Shown: piece after piece, positions 24,601-36,514 of the stretch
Layout: each line of letters opens with the position of its first letter
How positions within the stretch are numbered: the stretch's first letter is position 1
Assembly: GCA_013397455.1 (NCBI GenBank)
Contig: VYZB01000380.1
Span: 837,311-901,310, forward strand
Direction: 5' to 3'
DNA: 64,000 nucleotides
Source: Crotophaga sulcirostris
Taxonomy: Eukaryota > Chordata > Aves > Cuculiformes > Crotophagidae
Notes under the pieces: model-generated
Databases searched by the model: none
What the model was told of the DNA's origin: nothing
What the model saw: the letters and a program-made list of their open reading frames with translations, nothing else
Made by a program: the position numbers and the translations under genes

Positions 24601-26020
24601 GTAAAACAAGCTTGCAAGTGCTGCAGGGCCCTGGGTGAGTGGCTTGGCAGATGCATAGAAAAGATTTTTACTGAATGAAATAGCAGAGGGGAGTAAGCCT
24701 CTAGTAGTGATATAAACAGAGATTTCAGGAACAATGTTATGATGTGCATTCACCATAACTAAGTGCTATCCATGACACAGTGTGACCAAAACGGTCTGGA
24801 AGCAGAAGCTGCTTTTCCATTTTGTAAACTGGTCTGACTCAGGACAGTGGCATCTCAGTTAACAAGACAGCATCACTGGGTGGTTAGCCTAGACGATATT
24901 TTGTGCTGGAAAGCATACATTTGATGTCCATAGGAGTGTTTTGACTGTTTAAATGCTTTTCCATTTGTTTGGAAAGTCAGATATTTCTTCAAGTATCAGC
25001 ATTATTACCCTAAAGGAAAAGAATTAGGAACAGAAATTGTGTACAGTTTGCACAATCACACAAGTCTTTTGAAAGAGGTAATTAGACCTCAGAGGGCAGA
25101 TTGCCATGGCGTATTGCAGATAGGAAAATCTTGCTCAATTTTGTGGTCTAGCGTGCCTCTTGCATTTTACAAAGGCATTTTGCATCATTTGAGGGTAAAA
25201 ATTCTTATAAATTTAAAAAAGCAGAGTAGCTATGGTTTGTTTAATTACAAAGCTATATTGCCTTTCACTCTCCCAAAATCTATTTTTTTCCCTTTCCTTA
25301 ATAAAAACATTCATATAAGTAGGTGTTAGTGACTCTACATTTACTCTCTTTTAAATGAACTGTTCTTCTAACGCTTTGTTAGACTTAGTTCTAAGGCAAG
25401 AAAAGTGTAGCCATGCTGGCCAGTTAGCCCTGCTATAAGTCAAAAGACACTTAATAAAAACATATTTTCTTGCCATCTATATATCTAACGCAGAGAATTT
25501 CATTTCTTTAATATCAGGATCTTCAGACTGACCTCCAGTGCTTGAAAGCGCTTTGTTTGTAAGTTCTTTGTCATTTCTTTTCTTCAAGAACAAAATCCAA
25601 ATATTAGTCTAAGCTGAAGTGCAAATGGATCCATAGGGATGATGTCCAAACTGTTTTCAAACTATGCTCTTCTTCCTTTCTTTCATACTGATAGACACTC
25701 AACTACACTCAAACTTACCTGAGATACTGTTCTTTACAATTACTCTCTATTACAAAGAGTGATAATGTTTTTAGGAAGGGAAAAAAGAAGTGAATTTCAG
25801 GAAACAGTTATGAGTAAGTGAAATAAATTCTCCTTCCATTAGTTAGAAGTTGGATGATCCTGTGAGCCACTTCACTGCTTACAGCAAAGTAGCATGCGAT
25901 TGATTCTGTTGCACTTCAGTAATTAACATTCCACAGAAGTCTTTTTTTTTTCCTCTTTCATGGTTTCATGTATCTAAAACATAAAAAATATTTTAACTAA
26001 TGCCACTGTACTTCTCTAAA
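21650..26020. other. Gene-free AT-rich block
   Basis: No coding exon or recognised transposon. It contains a 15-base T-run (22728-22742) and a T-run/A-run foldback at about 23065-23081. A few isolated strong donor motifs (for example CTCAG|GTAAGT on the minus strand at 25721) lack convincing coding exons. Confidence 0.45.
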
Positions 26021-26023
26021 TTA

Positions 26024-26061
26024 AGTTTTCAGATGTTCAGTAAGCTGAACATCTGAAAACT
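26024..26061. repeat. Perfect 17-bp inverted repeat with 4-nt loop
   Basis: AGTTTTCAGATGTTCAG (26024-26040), loop TAAG, then its exact reverse complement CTGAACATCTGAAAACT (26045-26061). The arms match at all 17 positions and the sequence is not low-complexity. The flanks can extend the stem weakly (CACTGTAC versus GTAGTG). It could be a foldback from replication-template switching or a small hairpin RNA. The stem and loop are short for a microRNA precursor. Confidence 0.95.
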
Positions 26062-26740
26062 GTAGTGAAAATGTGGTGCACTCAGTGAAACGAGAACATT
26101 ACACAAGTTGAGACCGAGTTCCTGCAGTGCTGAGGAAAGAACATTTGATTTCTCTAATAACTGATCAAACTGTCACGGCAAGGAGCCACTGAAGAAATGT
26201 AAGTGGCAAAGTGTTTTCATGTATGACAATAAACAAATTGTGGAGGGCCTACTTGGGAATGTTATTCTTTACATAATCAGTGAACAAAATATTAACAAAA
26301 AAGTGTACAAACAATCCCAATAGAAGAGTTTTCCCCTTTCAAAATACATCTGTCAATTAAAACAGCTTTACTAGAAAACAGTAATAAACTCCCTGCCTTA
26401 CCCACTTTTCTCAAGGAGACACTATGGTTACCTGCCATGAACAAAGTACAGCTATTTTGCAGAGTTACAATGTGAAATGCTTCATTATTTTCCGTGCCTC
26501 ATCTTTGACATCTATGCTGATATGAACAGTCTCTTTTCCCACATAACCACTTTCTGAACTAATAATTTTGTGCAGCCAATGATATTGATATGCATAAAGT
26601 ACCTAAAGCTGCATTGAGGAGACACACAGAACTGTGTATTAGTTTAGTATCAAATAGTATTGCTTTTCTTCAACACTTGGCCTCACTTGATCCCTTTTAA
26701 TATGAAGACTGTACTAGATTGTTCAGTGGTGATACTGGGG
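26062..26740. other. AT-rich spacer before a CR1 copy
   Basis: No reading frame or repeat recognised between the foldback and the CR1 tail at 26.74 kb. Confidence 0.4.
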
Positions 26741-26744
26741 AGAA

Positions 26745-27445
26745 GAATCATAGAATCATCTGGTTGAAAAAGACCTTTGAGATCATCGGGTCCAACCGTA
26801 CCTATCTAATTACTAAACCCTGTTCCTGAGGAACTCCTCTACCCGTCTTTTAAACACTTCTAGGGATGGTGACTCAACCACCTTCTTAGGTAGCCTCTGC
26901 CAGCGCTTGATCACCCTTTCAGTAAAGAAACTTTTTGTAATTTCAAGTCTGAACCTCCCCAGGTGCAGAGAGAGACCAACACTCACCTTGCCACAACCTC
27001 CTTTCAGGTAGTTGTGGACAGTGATGAGGTCTCCCCTCAGCCTCCTCTTCTCTAAGCTAAACAGCCCCAGTTCCCTCAGCCGTTCCTCATAAGACTTGTT
27101 CTCCAGCCCCTTCACCAGCCTCATTGCCCTTCTCTGGACACACTCCAGCACCTCAATGTCCTTCTTGTAGTGAGGGGTCCAAAACTGAGCACAGCACTTG
27201 AGGTGCAGCCTCCCCAGTGCCAAGCACAGGGGTACAGTCACCTCCCCAGCCCTGCTGGCCATGCTGGTTCTGATCCAAGCCAGGATGCCACTGGCCTTCT
27301 TGGCCACCTGGGCACATTGCTGGCTCATATTCAGCTGGTTGTCAACCAACCAGGTCCTTCTCTGCCAGGCAGCTCTTCAGCCATTCTCCCCCAAGTCTGT
27401 GATGCTGCCTGGGGTTGTTGTGTCCCAAGTGCAGGACTCGGCTGA
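26745..27445 (-). mobile_element. CR1 LINE 3' portion with long open ORF2 remnant
   Basis: On the plus strand it starts with the reversed 8-mer tail (ATCATAGAATCATCTGG) and the AAGACCTTTGAGATCATCGG block. In minus orientation an uninterrupted frame at 27349-26813 (178 codons) reads as the CR1 ORF2 C-terminal region: [53 protein letters not shown] and [20 protein letters not shown], then a stop. This part follows the reverse-transcriptase catalytic core; endonuclease and catalytic motifs are absent, so the copy cannot move by itself. The intact frame suggests a comparatively recent insertion. Confidence 0.95.
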
Positions 27446-27449
27446 GAAC

Positions 27450-30085
27450 ACTTCTGCTTACAATAAATGGAGTTCTGTGGCCATCTGTTTTTACTGTTAA
27501 AAAGACAAAAAGCACGAACGTTTAAGGTCTTATCTTTAATTACAACACATGGCAATTGTTCTGCAGGACAATATTTACAAGTGAAGGAAGCAGTTATTTG
27601 CCAATTCTGACATGGTTTTCTGAAGAAAGGACACAATATCATGGCATAATTTCCCAAGGAAAAGACAGTGTCATGATTCACATAATCTGAATGAATTCCT
27701 TATTTGTACAGGAACAACTCTTGCATTGTTGTCCTGTAAGAAGGTACAATACCTGGTGTTAGCTTTACAAATCACATCCTTGAAACTTCTCCAAAGTACA
27801 TTCCAGTATGTCCTCCAGTGCAGAAGTACTTGATCAGAGTGTAATGGCTTAACTCCAATCCACATGAATCTACTCAAAGGGGGTCAAGAGTGAGGTTGTT
27901 TGAAGAGCACAGTATGGGATGTTTGGAAACCACAGAGCGGGGATCCATGAGATTTTACAGCAGAACCCCTGTGGTGCTACTGCAAGTCCTACATGTTGCT
28001 TCTTATTCCACTACAAAACCTTATTTCCAAATGTTAATAAACTGGCTAGTACCTTGAGCAGAAGAGGGTTAATTAAGGGAAAAGTGAAAGGGGAATGTTC
28101 TCTTCTTTTTAATTGTGTTCAGAGCAAACCTAGCATGCAGTAGAAGATTTAAAGTAAAGCATTTGACCAAGAATTGTTCATGCCAGACACACCTTTTCTT
28201 GCCTCCTTACTGAATACAGAAATGTGTGTCTCCCTGAGGGCATTCTGCAGAGTTTTGAGATGTAACGTTTTGACAGTGGAAAAGTACAAGTCTAAATATA
28301 GTGCATTTTGTCAAACTTTGTTTAGAAGAATGTTCCAACAGATAAGAATGTTCACAACTGTACCTTTGCTATGGTTCTTATGCAAATCTGTGGCGATTCT
28401 GCAGGACAGTGAAACCTGTATGTGGCCATTAGATAGGACTGATTGTTTTGGCAAGTATTCAGGCCACACAGTGGACCTCAGGTTCACATGCATCTTTGTT
28501 ATAGTCTGGAGTGCAGGAGCTCTTACTATATTGTTTCTTTTTGTTGACTCACTGTTTCCTCTTCTCTGGTACATAACAAACTATGTCTTTGAAACACACA
28601 AAAAGTACAGTTAGCTACTTTATCTCCAGAGCATTTCCATGATGGATTCAAACCCACAGCTCACAAACTTTTATTTATATGGAAGGAGGAATACCTAGTA
28701 GTGAGCAAGCAAAAAGAAAGACACAGTAGCAAGTCTTTGAGGTGAGGAAATTCAGTATCTGAAAATCCATACAGCATTGAAATCACAAATATAAGAGATG
28801 GATAGTTTCAAGGAAAAATAGTAGAACTAGTAAAAAGATCACTTCCTATAGCAGTCTGTGCTTCCAGCATTAGAGTTCTCTCTTTATACATCAAATTTCC
28901 TTACACCACACATTTCATATGCAATCCTGTGAGGTGGTAGTGGAGACATGGGCATGATTACTGAAACAGAAGGGAAGATGCACGTTGATGCAATTTTTAT
29001 TGCTCTCTTGAAAAGTTTTTCTTTTCATGTGCAAATGAAAGATTCGCAGACAGTACTTCATTCTCTATCCCACTTCTGGTTTTGATGGAACCCCCTGAAC
29101 AGGAAAAGGTGACCTCCGGGAAGCAGCATGCAAGGAGTAACAAGTAGGGCCAGACCTCCTCACAAATAACATCAGCTACTGTGGGAAGCCTAGGAAGTGT
29201 GATTCTTCATACATTATTGAAATTCTACGTCCAACCTTTGACTTATCTTCTGTGACTGCAGGCATGTGTTGTGCCTCACTTGAGTGCCTAGAAAATACTT
29301 GATTTTTCCCCTCTCTGTTTTTTGATTTATTTTTAAAGCTACACATTCGTTGAAGTAGGTTTTTGCTTACATTGTATAAACAGCTCTTCAGGCAGTGCTG
29401 TGATACAGTAAATGGTTATTGAAATGAGAATGAGAGAATGACAAGAAAACAAAAAGGATATAGAGGCAAGGAAAAACAGAGAAGAAATCTCAGCAATGGT
29501 GAAACATAATATAGAGCAATTTCACAGCATTATAAGATGAGATTTAGATTTTAAAAATACTTCTGAGCAGAAATTATGTCTTATGCACAGTCTCTCATGA
29601 CAGCAATTCTACCACCTTTCTTTGCAGCAGCCAAACTGTACTGGATAACAAAAGTTCAATTTCAATGTAGAAAATATAATGGGGTGGGGGGACACCCTCC
29701 TCCGTCTTTCCACTAGCACTTGTTAATAGCAGGTGAAGACCCAGTAGGACACAAAAACTGAGCTCTAATTTTCAGCTCTTCTTCCCTCCCTCTAACCCAG
29801 GAAATACTTAGAAAGCCTCCTAATCTGGCCTTTGGCACCAGACCATCATTTTCCTGCTGAAGAAGCAAGCAGATTTCAGTGTTCCCCATTCTTCTTTGGG
29901 AAATCCTCCGTTGGCACTGTGATGAGTTGACCTCTTTGGACAGACGCACAGCCTCCATACACATGGGTTATAAGAAACTGATGCCACACCGGTCAACAGC
30001 AGTGGCACAGCCTGAGAAGAAATACCCAACGCTCATACATAACTTAGTACATAGCATAAGTGAGCAAAACTGCAAGTCACCCCAT
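27450..30085. other. Gene-free block
   Basis: The open frame at 28174-28614 (+, 146 codons) is the longest non-repeat frame in this part. It has cysteine- and phenylalanine-rich, AT-driven composition, no known domain and no splice context, so I treat it as chance. No repeat was recognised. Confidence 0.45.
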
Positions 30086-30089
30086 GGTT

Positions 30090-30172
30090 CAGGCTCTTCT
30101 CAGTGACAGCTAGACTTGATGATCTTAGAGGTCTTTTCAAACCTTAATGTTTCTGTGATTCTATGACTCATT
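30090..30172 (+). mobile_element. CR1 LINE 3' terminus, very short
   Basis: Only the last 80 or so bases are present: a GACAGCTAGACTTGATGATC stretch, AGAGGTCTTTTCAAACCTTA, and the tail GTTTCTGTGATTCTATGAC. It is a strongly 5'-truncated insertion. Confidence 0.8.
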
Positions 30173-30950
30173 GATGTTTAGCCAAGGATCATCCTCAATA
30201 TTTATTCTATATTTTGTCATCAGACTTAAACTGACTGCCTTTTTCTGGGCATCTCTTCAACCTACAGGCAGTACAGGTCTCCTCTGGCCCCTTAGAGGGC
30301 AGGACGGGATTGAAAGATTGCCTGGATAAATAAACACTTAGAGAAATTTCTCCAGTATCCATAAACATATATCATAATTTCTGTGAAAGAAGAACTGGAA
30401 AAGTGTAAAGGGCATTCTAGACATTTTTCCTGTGAGTCATTTCCACATATGGGAATCTTTCTTTGCAGCCATACTGGAGACTGACCAGATTTTTCTCTGA
30501 ACTCCTAATGAAGAACCCCTTCGGAAGAACTGCCCAGAATTTTATATTTCCAAGCAGCTCACTCATGCAGCTCTCCCTTTGTAACTGACCTTCCAGAGGA
30601 TTTTTTTTTTTAATAAAGAAAATGTTTATTTCTTTATGGGATGGAAATTTGTTCTCTTTAAAAAAGGCTTCAGAAGGAACATTCTTTTGTCTCCTAAGAA
30701 GTGGATTCACAAAGAGAAGAGTCCTCAATATGCAAGCCCCAAGGAAAACCGTGGCCAGTAGCCATGCTGAAATGTGTTTTGAGAAGTCTTCCATCACATC
30801 AGGTCCCAGCTGACACATAGCTGATGTACCCATCCAGCTGTGAAGGGTGAGGATCACAGAAGCCCAGCTAAAAACATATTTTAGTTAGTGGCATAAAATC
30901 TGAAGTAATTTGTTAGAATTTTCTCTGAATTCAAATACTTATGATTCCTG
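30173..30950. other. Non-coding spacer between CR1 copies
   Basis: The minus-strand open frame at 30417-30857 (146 codons) has lysine- and phenylalanine-rich chance-like composition and no recognised domain. No repeat seen. Confidence 0.4.
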
Positions 30951-30957
30951 GATAGTG

Positions 30958-31785
30958 GGACTGAGTGCACCCTCAGCAATTTTGCCGATGGCACCAAGCT
31001 GTGTGGTGCAGTTCCAGAGGGACCTTGATCAGCTTGAGGAGTAGGCCCACGCAAACCTTAGGAAGTTCAACAAGGCCAAGTGAAAGGTCTTGCAACTGAA
31101 TCAGGGCAATTCCTTTTGTCAGTACAGACTGGGAGACTAAGAGTTGCCCTGTAGAAAACGACTTGGGGATACTGGTGGATGATCTGGAAAACGTGTATTT
31201 GCAGCCCAGAAAGCCAACCGTATCCTGGGCTGCATCAAAAGAAGTGTGGTCAGCAGGTGAAGGAAGGTAATTCAAAAGTACTGTGTATCCAGCTATGGGA
31301 TCCACAATACAGGAAAGACACAGACCTGTTGGAGCAGGTCCAGATAACAGCCATGAAAATGATCAGAGGGCTGGAACACCTCTCCTGTGAAGAAAGGCTG
31401 AGGCAGTTGGGGCTGCTCAACCTGGAGAAGAGAAGGTTCTGTGGAGAGCTTCAATATATGAAGAAGGGGCTTATAAGAAAGACTGAGAAACTTTTTAGCA
31501 ATACCTGTAGTGACAGGACAAGGGACAACGATTTTAAACTGAAAGAGGGTATATTTAGACTGGACATAAAGACAAAAGTTTTTATGATGAGGGTGGTGAG
31601 ATAGCCAGTATAAGTTGCCTGGAGAAGATGAGATGCACCACTACTGGCAGTGTTCAGGAGCAGGTTGGATAGGGCTTTGAGAAACCTGGTTTTATGAAAG
31701 ATTTCCCTGCCCATGGCAGGGGGATTGGACTGGATGACCTTTAAAGGTCCCTTCCAACTCAAACCATTCTATAATTCTATTATTT
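30958..31785 (+). mobile_element. CR1 LINE 3' portion
   Basis: It starts in the reverse-transcriptase tail (GACTGAGTGCACCCTCAGCA, then TTTTGCCGATGGCACCAAGC). It continues through ORF2 with a broken frame (LEQVQITAMKMIRGLEHLSC, EERLRQLGLLNLEKRRFCGE) and ends in a complete 3' UTR (CCCATGGCAGGGGGATTGGA, GGTCCCTTCCAACTCAAACC, ATTCTATAATTCTAT). The 3' end is standard for the common bird subfamilies. Confidence 0.95.
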
Positions 31786-31789
31786 GTAC

Positions 31790-34495
31790 CCCTTTGATCC
31801 AGTAATATTTCATTTGGTGTGAAGTTCCTACCAGGTCTGGCTGGGGAGTTACATAACAAACAAAGGGTAAAGTGAATCAAACCCCATTTTTCCAGAAGTG
31901 GATCCCCTTTTCTTTCCTGTCCTACTGCATGGTTCACAAAGTGTTTGAATGCTTATTATTTTATTCAGGGACACATATAATACAGGTCTACACAGTGTCC
32001 TTTCACTTTTCCTCAAAATGCATTCGCCACTGGTACCTATTTTTTCCTTCTTTTTTTCCTCCTTTTTCACTCCTCAAAGACTAGCAAATTATATTGCTTG
32101 CAACCAACTTCAAAAAGAGCAAAACCTTTAGATTTATAATCATGCTTCTAATTGTCTGTAGAAGACTCTAAAGCTAAAGCACTATACGAGGTGTCTGCCT
32201 CAAAATTGGACATAAGTGAGGGTAAAACATGAAACCTTTTTATATATAAGACATCACTGTACACAAAAAAAGCCCCACCACGTCTCATAAAGCAGAAGTT
32301 TTGTATGTGTTCTCCACTTGCCTTTAAGGCAGCAATTTAAGTGTCAGTGTATTCTAAGGACATCAGGTTCTCATTTACTACACTTCTGAAAGAGTTCTCT
32401 GTAATTTCCTTAGTAAAGGCTACAGGTAAATATTCCTGCCAAACAGACAGACAGGAGCTCAAGATCATCTCTGACTCAACTTGGATTCAACAGTCTGAAC
32501 CCTAAAGATTCTGGGTTTAGTCTGTTATTGTGGAAAGACTTAGTTCACCAGAGGCAGATCCTTCAGGAAAGACTGCACTGAGAACTGCAGATTCTTCCAA
32601 GCTGTATCCCATGACAATTATACGGGATTTTACATTTCCTATGTTAAAAAAAATATATTTTCTACATAAAGAAATGGGAATCACAAGCTATACCTACTAC
32701 TTTCTTCCAAAGATTTTGTCAGTACGTAAATACATAAACTTTCAAAGTGGCTTTTGACAAGATAAGTAATTTCTCCCTGCTCTCCTTCAGTCTCTTTTAC
32801 CTTCCAGATAGAGACTCTTCAGTGCCATTTGAATGCGCAGGTGGTACTTTTGATGTTACTTCCCTTAAACTTCTGCATTGCACCTGTATGACTACAGAGG
32901 AGGCATACCTGACAGTGGCTGAAAAATGGACATTGCCCACAGCTTCTCTTAATTTGAAGCTTTTCAAATCTTGGCTAAGTTGCTTTACCAGGATGAAAAG
33001 TACCTCATAAAATGAGTTCTCAGGAAGGATATTTAGCAGAATGCAGTTGCTTTCTCTATGACAAAATATTTTTTTCCCTTTAAATAGTAATTAGTTAACC
33101 AAATACTACATAGCAATAGTACATTTAAAAGTAGGAGTTGTGCTTCCTCTTCATCAAATATGATCTTAACTAAAGAAACAAGCAACCTTTTTGATAACTT
33201 TCCAATCCCTGAATTTAAGTTAGCATTGAAGGAAGACTGCATTTTAATTGACTTCTTGTTTTCATTAGAGATTGTTTAAAGGTAGTTGGATCCTTCTCCT
33301 GTAAGGCATGAAACAATGCAACAGAACCTATACTCAAGCAGTAAAAGCAGCCTGACTGTGATGCTAGTGTAACTCTGGTTCTCAGATGGTGACTTCCAAG
33401 TACTTTGGATGAAAGCTGGAAGTTTTGACTGCAAATTGTTTGTGGGCACAATATTTATGCTAGAAAGGATGCCCATCAGGACAAAGTTTGTGAAGCAAAG
33501 CAAGTGTTAATCTTGTAAGGTGGCCAGACCTTGAAGTCCTAAGAAAATACAAGCCAAAAGCTGCAGGCAATGCAGGAACTGCATGAGAATCCCTCATCAC
33601 TAGGGTGAGCACCAGTTTGCCATCATCCTCAGCCCCAGGTTCCTCCCATCAGACTTTTGCCAATATGCATATTTTTCATGTGACCTTGGTCTGTGTATTG
33701 CAAATTGCAGCAAAACTACATTTCAGCTTCACAGAAGGTAGGTTGGGTCTTCTGGCTGAATGTAATACAACTTGTCTCGGAAGTTTTAGATCTGGGCTTG
33801 CTTTCAAGGGAATCTCAAGTGTATTTTCCAGCAAACACATCAATTTCATTAACTAGCCAAGTCTCCAATATTAAAATTCAACCCCAGCCTTGCTTTTGTA
33901 GCAGAATGTGGCATGGCTGACATTCTGATTGAGTCCAAACATCCTAAGAATGTAAAATACAAACCATAAAAATAGGAATAGGAATGTAGGAATAAATCTG
34001 TATAGAGGTGAGGAATCAAAACCACAAACACAGCTTTTCTAATTGCACATTGCAATAAAACTGCATTCTCTGGAGAGATTGTATGCTTGCAGCTATTTGT
34101 GATGTTACCAGCCGCAATGTAATCCTTAATTCATATTTATAAATCTGACATCCTCATTGTTGATGACTCAGTAGATTGCAAAAGTCCATTTTTTAAAAAA
34201 CTTATCTCAATAAACCCTAAGACATATTTTAATCCTTTGAAGATAAATTGAATAATTCTCCAGTTAAATTTTACTACCTTGACATGGAGAAGAACAAGAA
34301 ATAGAAAATTCTAGTTGAAACTTTTTATTAGAACACTGGACCTTCCTGATCTTTTATAATTAGGTTATTTTTCTTGCTCTTGCTGATTTACCAAGGAAAT
34401 GTTTCAAGTCAATACTTCCATACAGTTAGATTTCACATTTTCAGATGATGTTGCTGTAAAGAGTTCTTTCTATTAGACCTGCTGCCAGATGCCAA
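31790..34495. other. Gene-free block
   Basis: It contains a long pyrimidine tract (about 32038-32077, TTTTTTCCTTC repeated loosely). No exon or repeat family recognised. Confidence 0.45.
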
Positions 34496-34504
34496 AGAGA
34501 TTGA

Positions 34505-34590
34505 AAATGTCCATAGATGAAAGGGGTTGGGTTAGATGACCCTGAAAGGTACCCTCCAAACCTAAGTATTCTGTGATTCTATGATTCTAA
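34505..34590 (+). mobile_element. CR1 LINE 3' terminus, very short
   Basis: GGGGTTGGGTTAGATGACCC, then an AAAGGTACCCTCCAAACC block and the tail TATTCTGTGATTCTATGATT. A severely truncated insertion. Confidence 0.85.
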
Positions 34591-34599
34591 AATTACCTG

Positions 34600-36145
34600 T
34601 CACAGACTATCCTAGATTTTAAATGCCCAATAAATATAATGTATACAGACATCACAATGATTTTTAAAGGAAACTTGCACATACTGGAATGGAACAAAAT
34701 AATGAAACATATATGGTACATCAAAGTTATTTAGGGAACAAAATAAATGTTTCCTCCTGGGAAAGGAGGAAAAAGATTTAGAAGAGAAATGTTTCCTACA
34801 TTTCTGTTTATAATTAGAAAAACTTAATCATTCATTCAGTAATCCCTCCTCTTGCCCCAAGACCTTCTTTGACATTTCAGGTATAACATATAACTGAAAA
34901 CAATAATAATTTACGGTGAGGTTATTATATATTCATGTAGAATTATTCATATTTTAATCTCTTTTTTCCCTTAGCAGATTGTTTCTTATTATAATAATAA
35001 AATATTTTAAGCTTTAAACTCTTTTGTTAATATTTTGTAATGCCTAGTATTCTGGAAATAATTATTTCAATGTTTTTTTTCATTCATAGCTACACAGCTT
35101 TATATAGGAGATAAAATCTCTATATAAAATTCTGAAATGCCAGACATATTCCTAAAACACTCTAGTGTAGTAGTCCCAAAGTAAGATATGGTTATCATAA
35201 TTACTTTCATAGAAACTAAGTGTGTGTATGTTAGGCACTTCACAAAAATCAGGTTAAGTCTTAAACTACATCTACGGTCAGCTGAATCACTCCTATTCTA
35301 AGGCTGGTTCATCAAGAGCCCCAGCCTGTGGTAAGCAAACAGCTACTCTGAAGTACGCCTGCTGGGAGTGCCCCTAAAATGCCAGCGACCAGCTGGGAAC
35401 AGCTAAAGCATGGTAGCCACTGCTCTGATCCTTTCTGTTCCTCCAGTTTTCTTCAGGGAAAAAAAACAAACAAACAAAAAACCAAAACCATGCCAAAACA
35501 AACAAACCTACCTCAACATTTTTTAATTTATGAATATTTGCTCTCAACATTTTTTCTAGCTTTGTAAGCTGTTATTTTAATTGGCCTCAAGTTATCCCAG
35601 CTTTCCCATTCTGCGCTCTTCTATGTCTGCATCTTCACTCACATTACCTTAGTAAGAGTGATCCAAAGGCTCTTCCAGGGCCACATTTCCTGGGCATCCA
35701 CATAATGCATAGGCTTGGGGTGCTTTCAATGGCACTAGAAGAAAGTTGAGGCAAGCACAAAGGACTAACTAAGACCTCAAGACTGCTGATCCTTTGCAGC
35801 ACTGTCCACTGGACGCTCACTGGTAACTTGGGATAAAAATGTTGTATCTGAAAGTGCCTTAGGTCACTCCCATGTAGTGATCTACAAAGTACCATCATCT
35901 ACCCTGTGCTCCCTCAGGGCTCATAAAACTTCATGCATAGGAGGGTTCTTGGAAAAAAATGACATGGCCCAAACTGTTCATGTTGAGTCAGTTTTGGCTG
36001 AGGTAGTTTTTCGCTGTATGCGGCACAGGCAAATAAAAAGTTTCCTTGGCTTGTGTTGGACTCTAGAAGAGCTGGTTTTGACCAGGGTCAGATGTTCTGC
36101 ACCAGCCACACTTGCCTAGGGCCCTCCAACATGCTGATCAGAGGA
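34600..36145. other. AT-rich block with (CAAA)n simple repeat
   Basis: No gene seen. An impure CAAA/A-rich simple repeat occupies about 35459-35508. The rest is unrecognised. Confidence 0.45.
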
Positions 36146-36149
36146 CTCT

Positions 36150-36510
36150 TCATAGAATCATTAAGGTTGGAAAAGACCTCAAGTTCATCAAGGCCAACCA
36201 TCAGCCCAACATCACCATGCCTACTAAACCATGTCCCGAAGTAAGATATCTACAAAATTTTTTAACCTTCAGCTATGGTGACTCCACCACTTCCCTGGGC
36301 AGCCTGTTCCAATGCTTCACTACTCTTTCAGTGAAGATTTTTTTCCTAATATCCAATCTAAACCTCCTCTGGTACAACTTGAGGCCATTTCCTCTCATCC
36401 TATCACTTGTTACTTGGGAGAAGAGAACAACACCCACCTCGCTACAATCTTGGTTTAGGTAGTTCCTGACCTTCTAACCTCCTTATTGCTTCTCTTCCAC
36501 TCCCTTCAAT
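36150..36510 (-). mobile_element. CR1 LINE 3' portion
   Basis: On the plus strand: tail CATAGAATCATTAAGGTTGG, then AAAAGACCTCAAGTTCATCA and the reversed ORF2 end, including CCACTTCCCTGGGCAGCCTG and TTCAGTGAAGATTTTTTTCC. Same structure as the copy at 8.0 kb but in the opposite orientation. Confidence 0.92.
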
Positions 36511-36514
36511 CTTC

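Noticed and set aside
25721..25748. 28-nt minus-strand segment between TTTGTAATAG and CTCAG|GTAAGT
   Set aside because: A good donor but a tiny segment with no coding support. Expected occasionally in 64 kb.
28174..28614. 146-codon plus-strand open frame
   Set aside because: Composition (C, F, L, K mixture) is that of random translated sequence, with no domain, no splice context and no CpG island.
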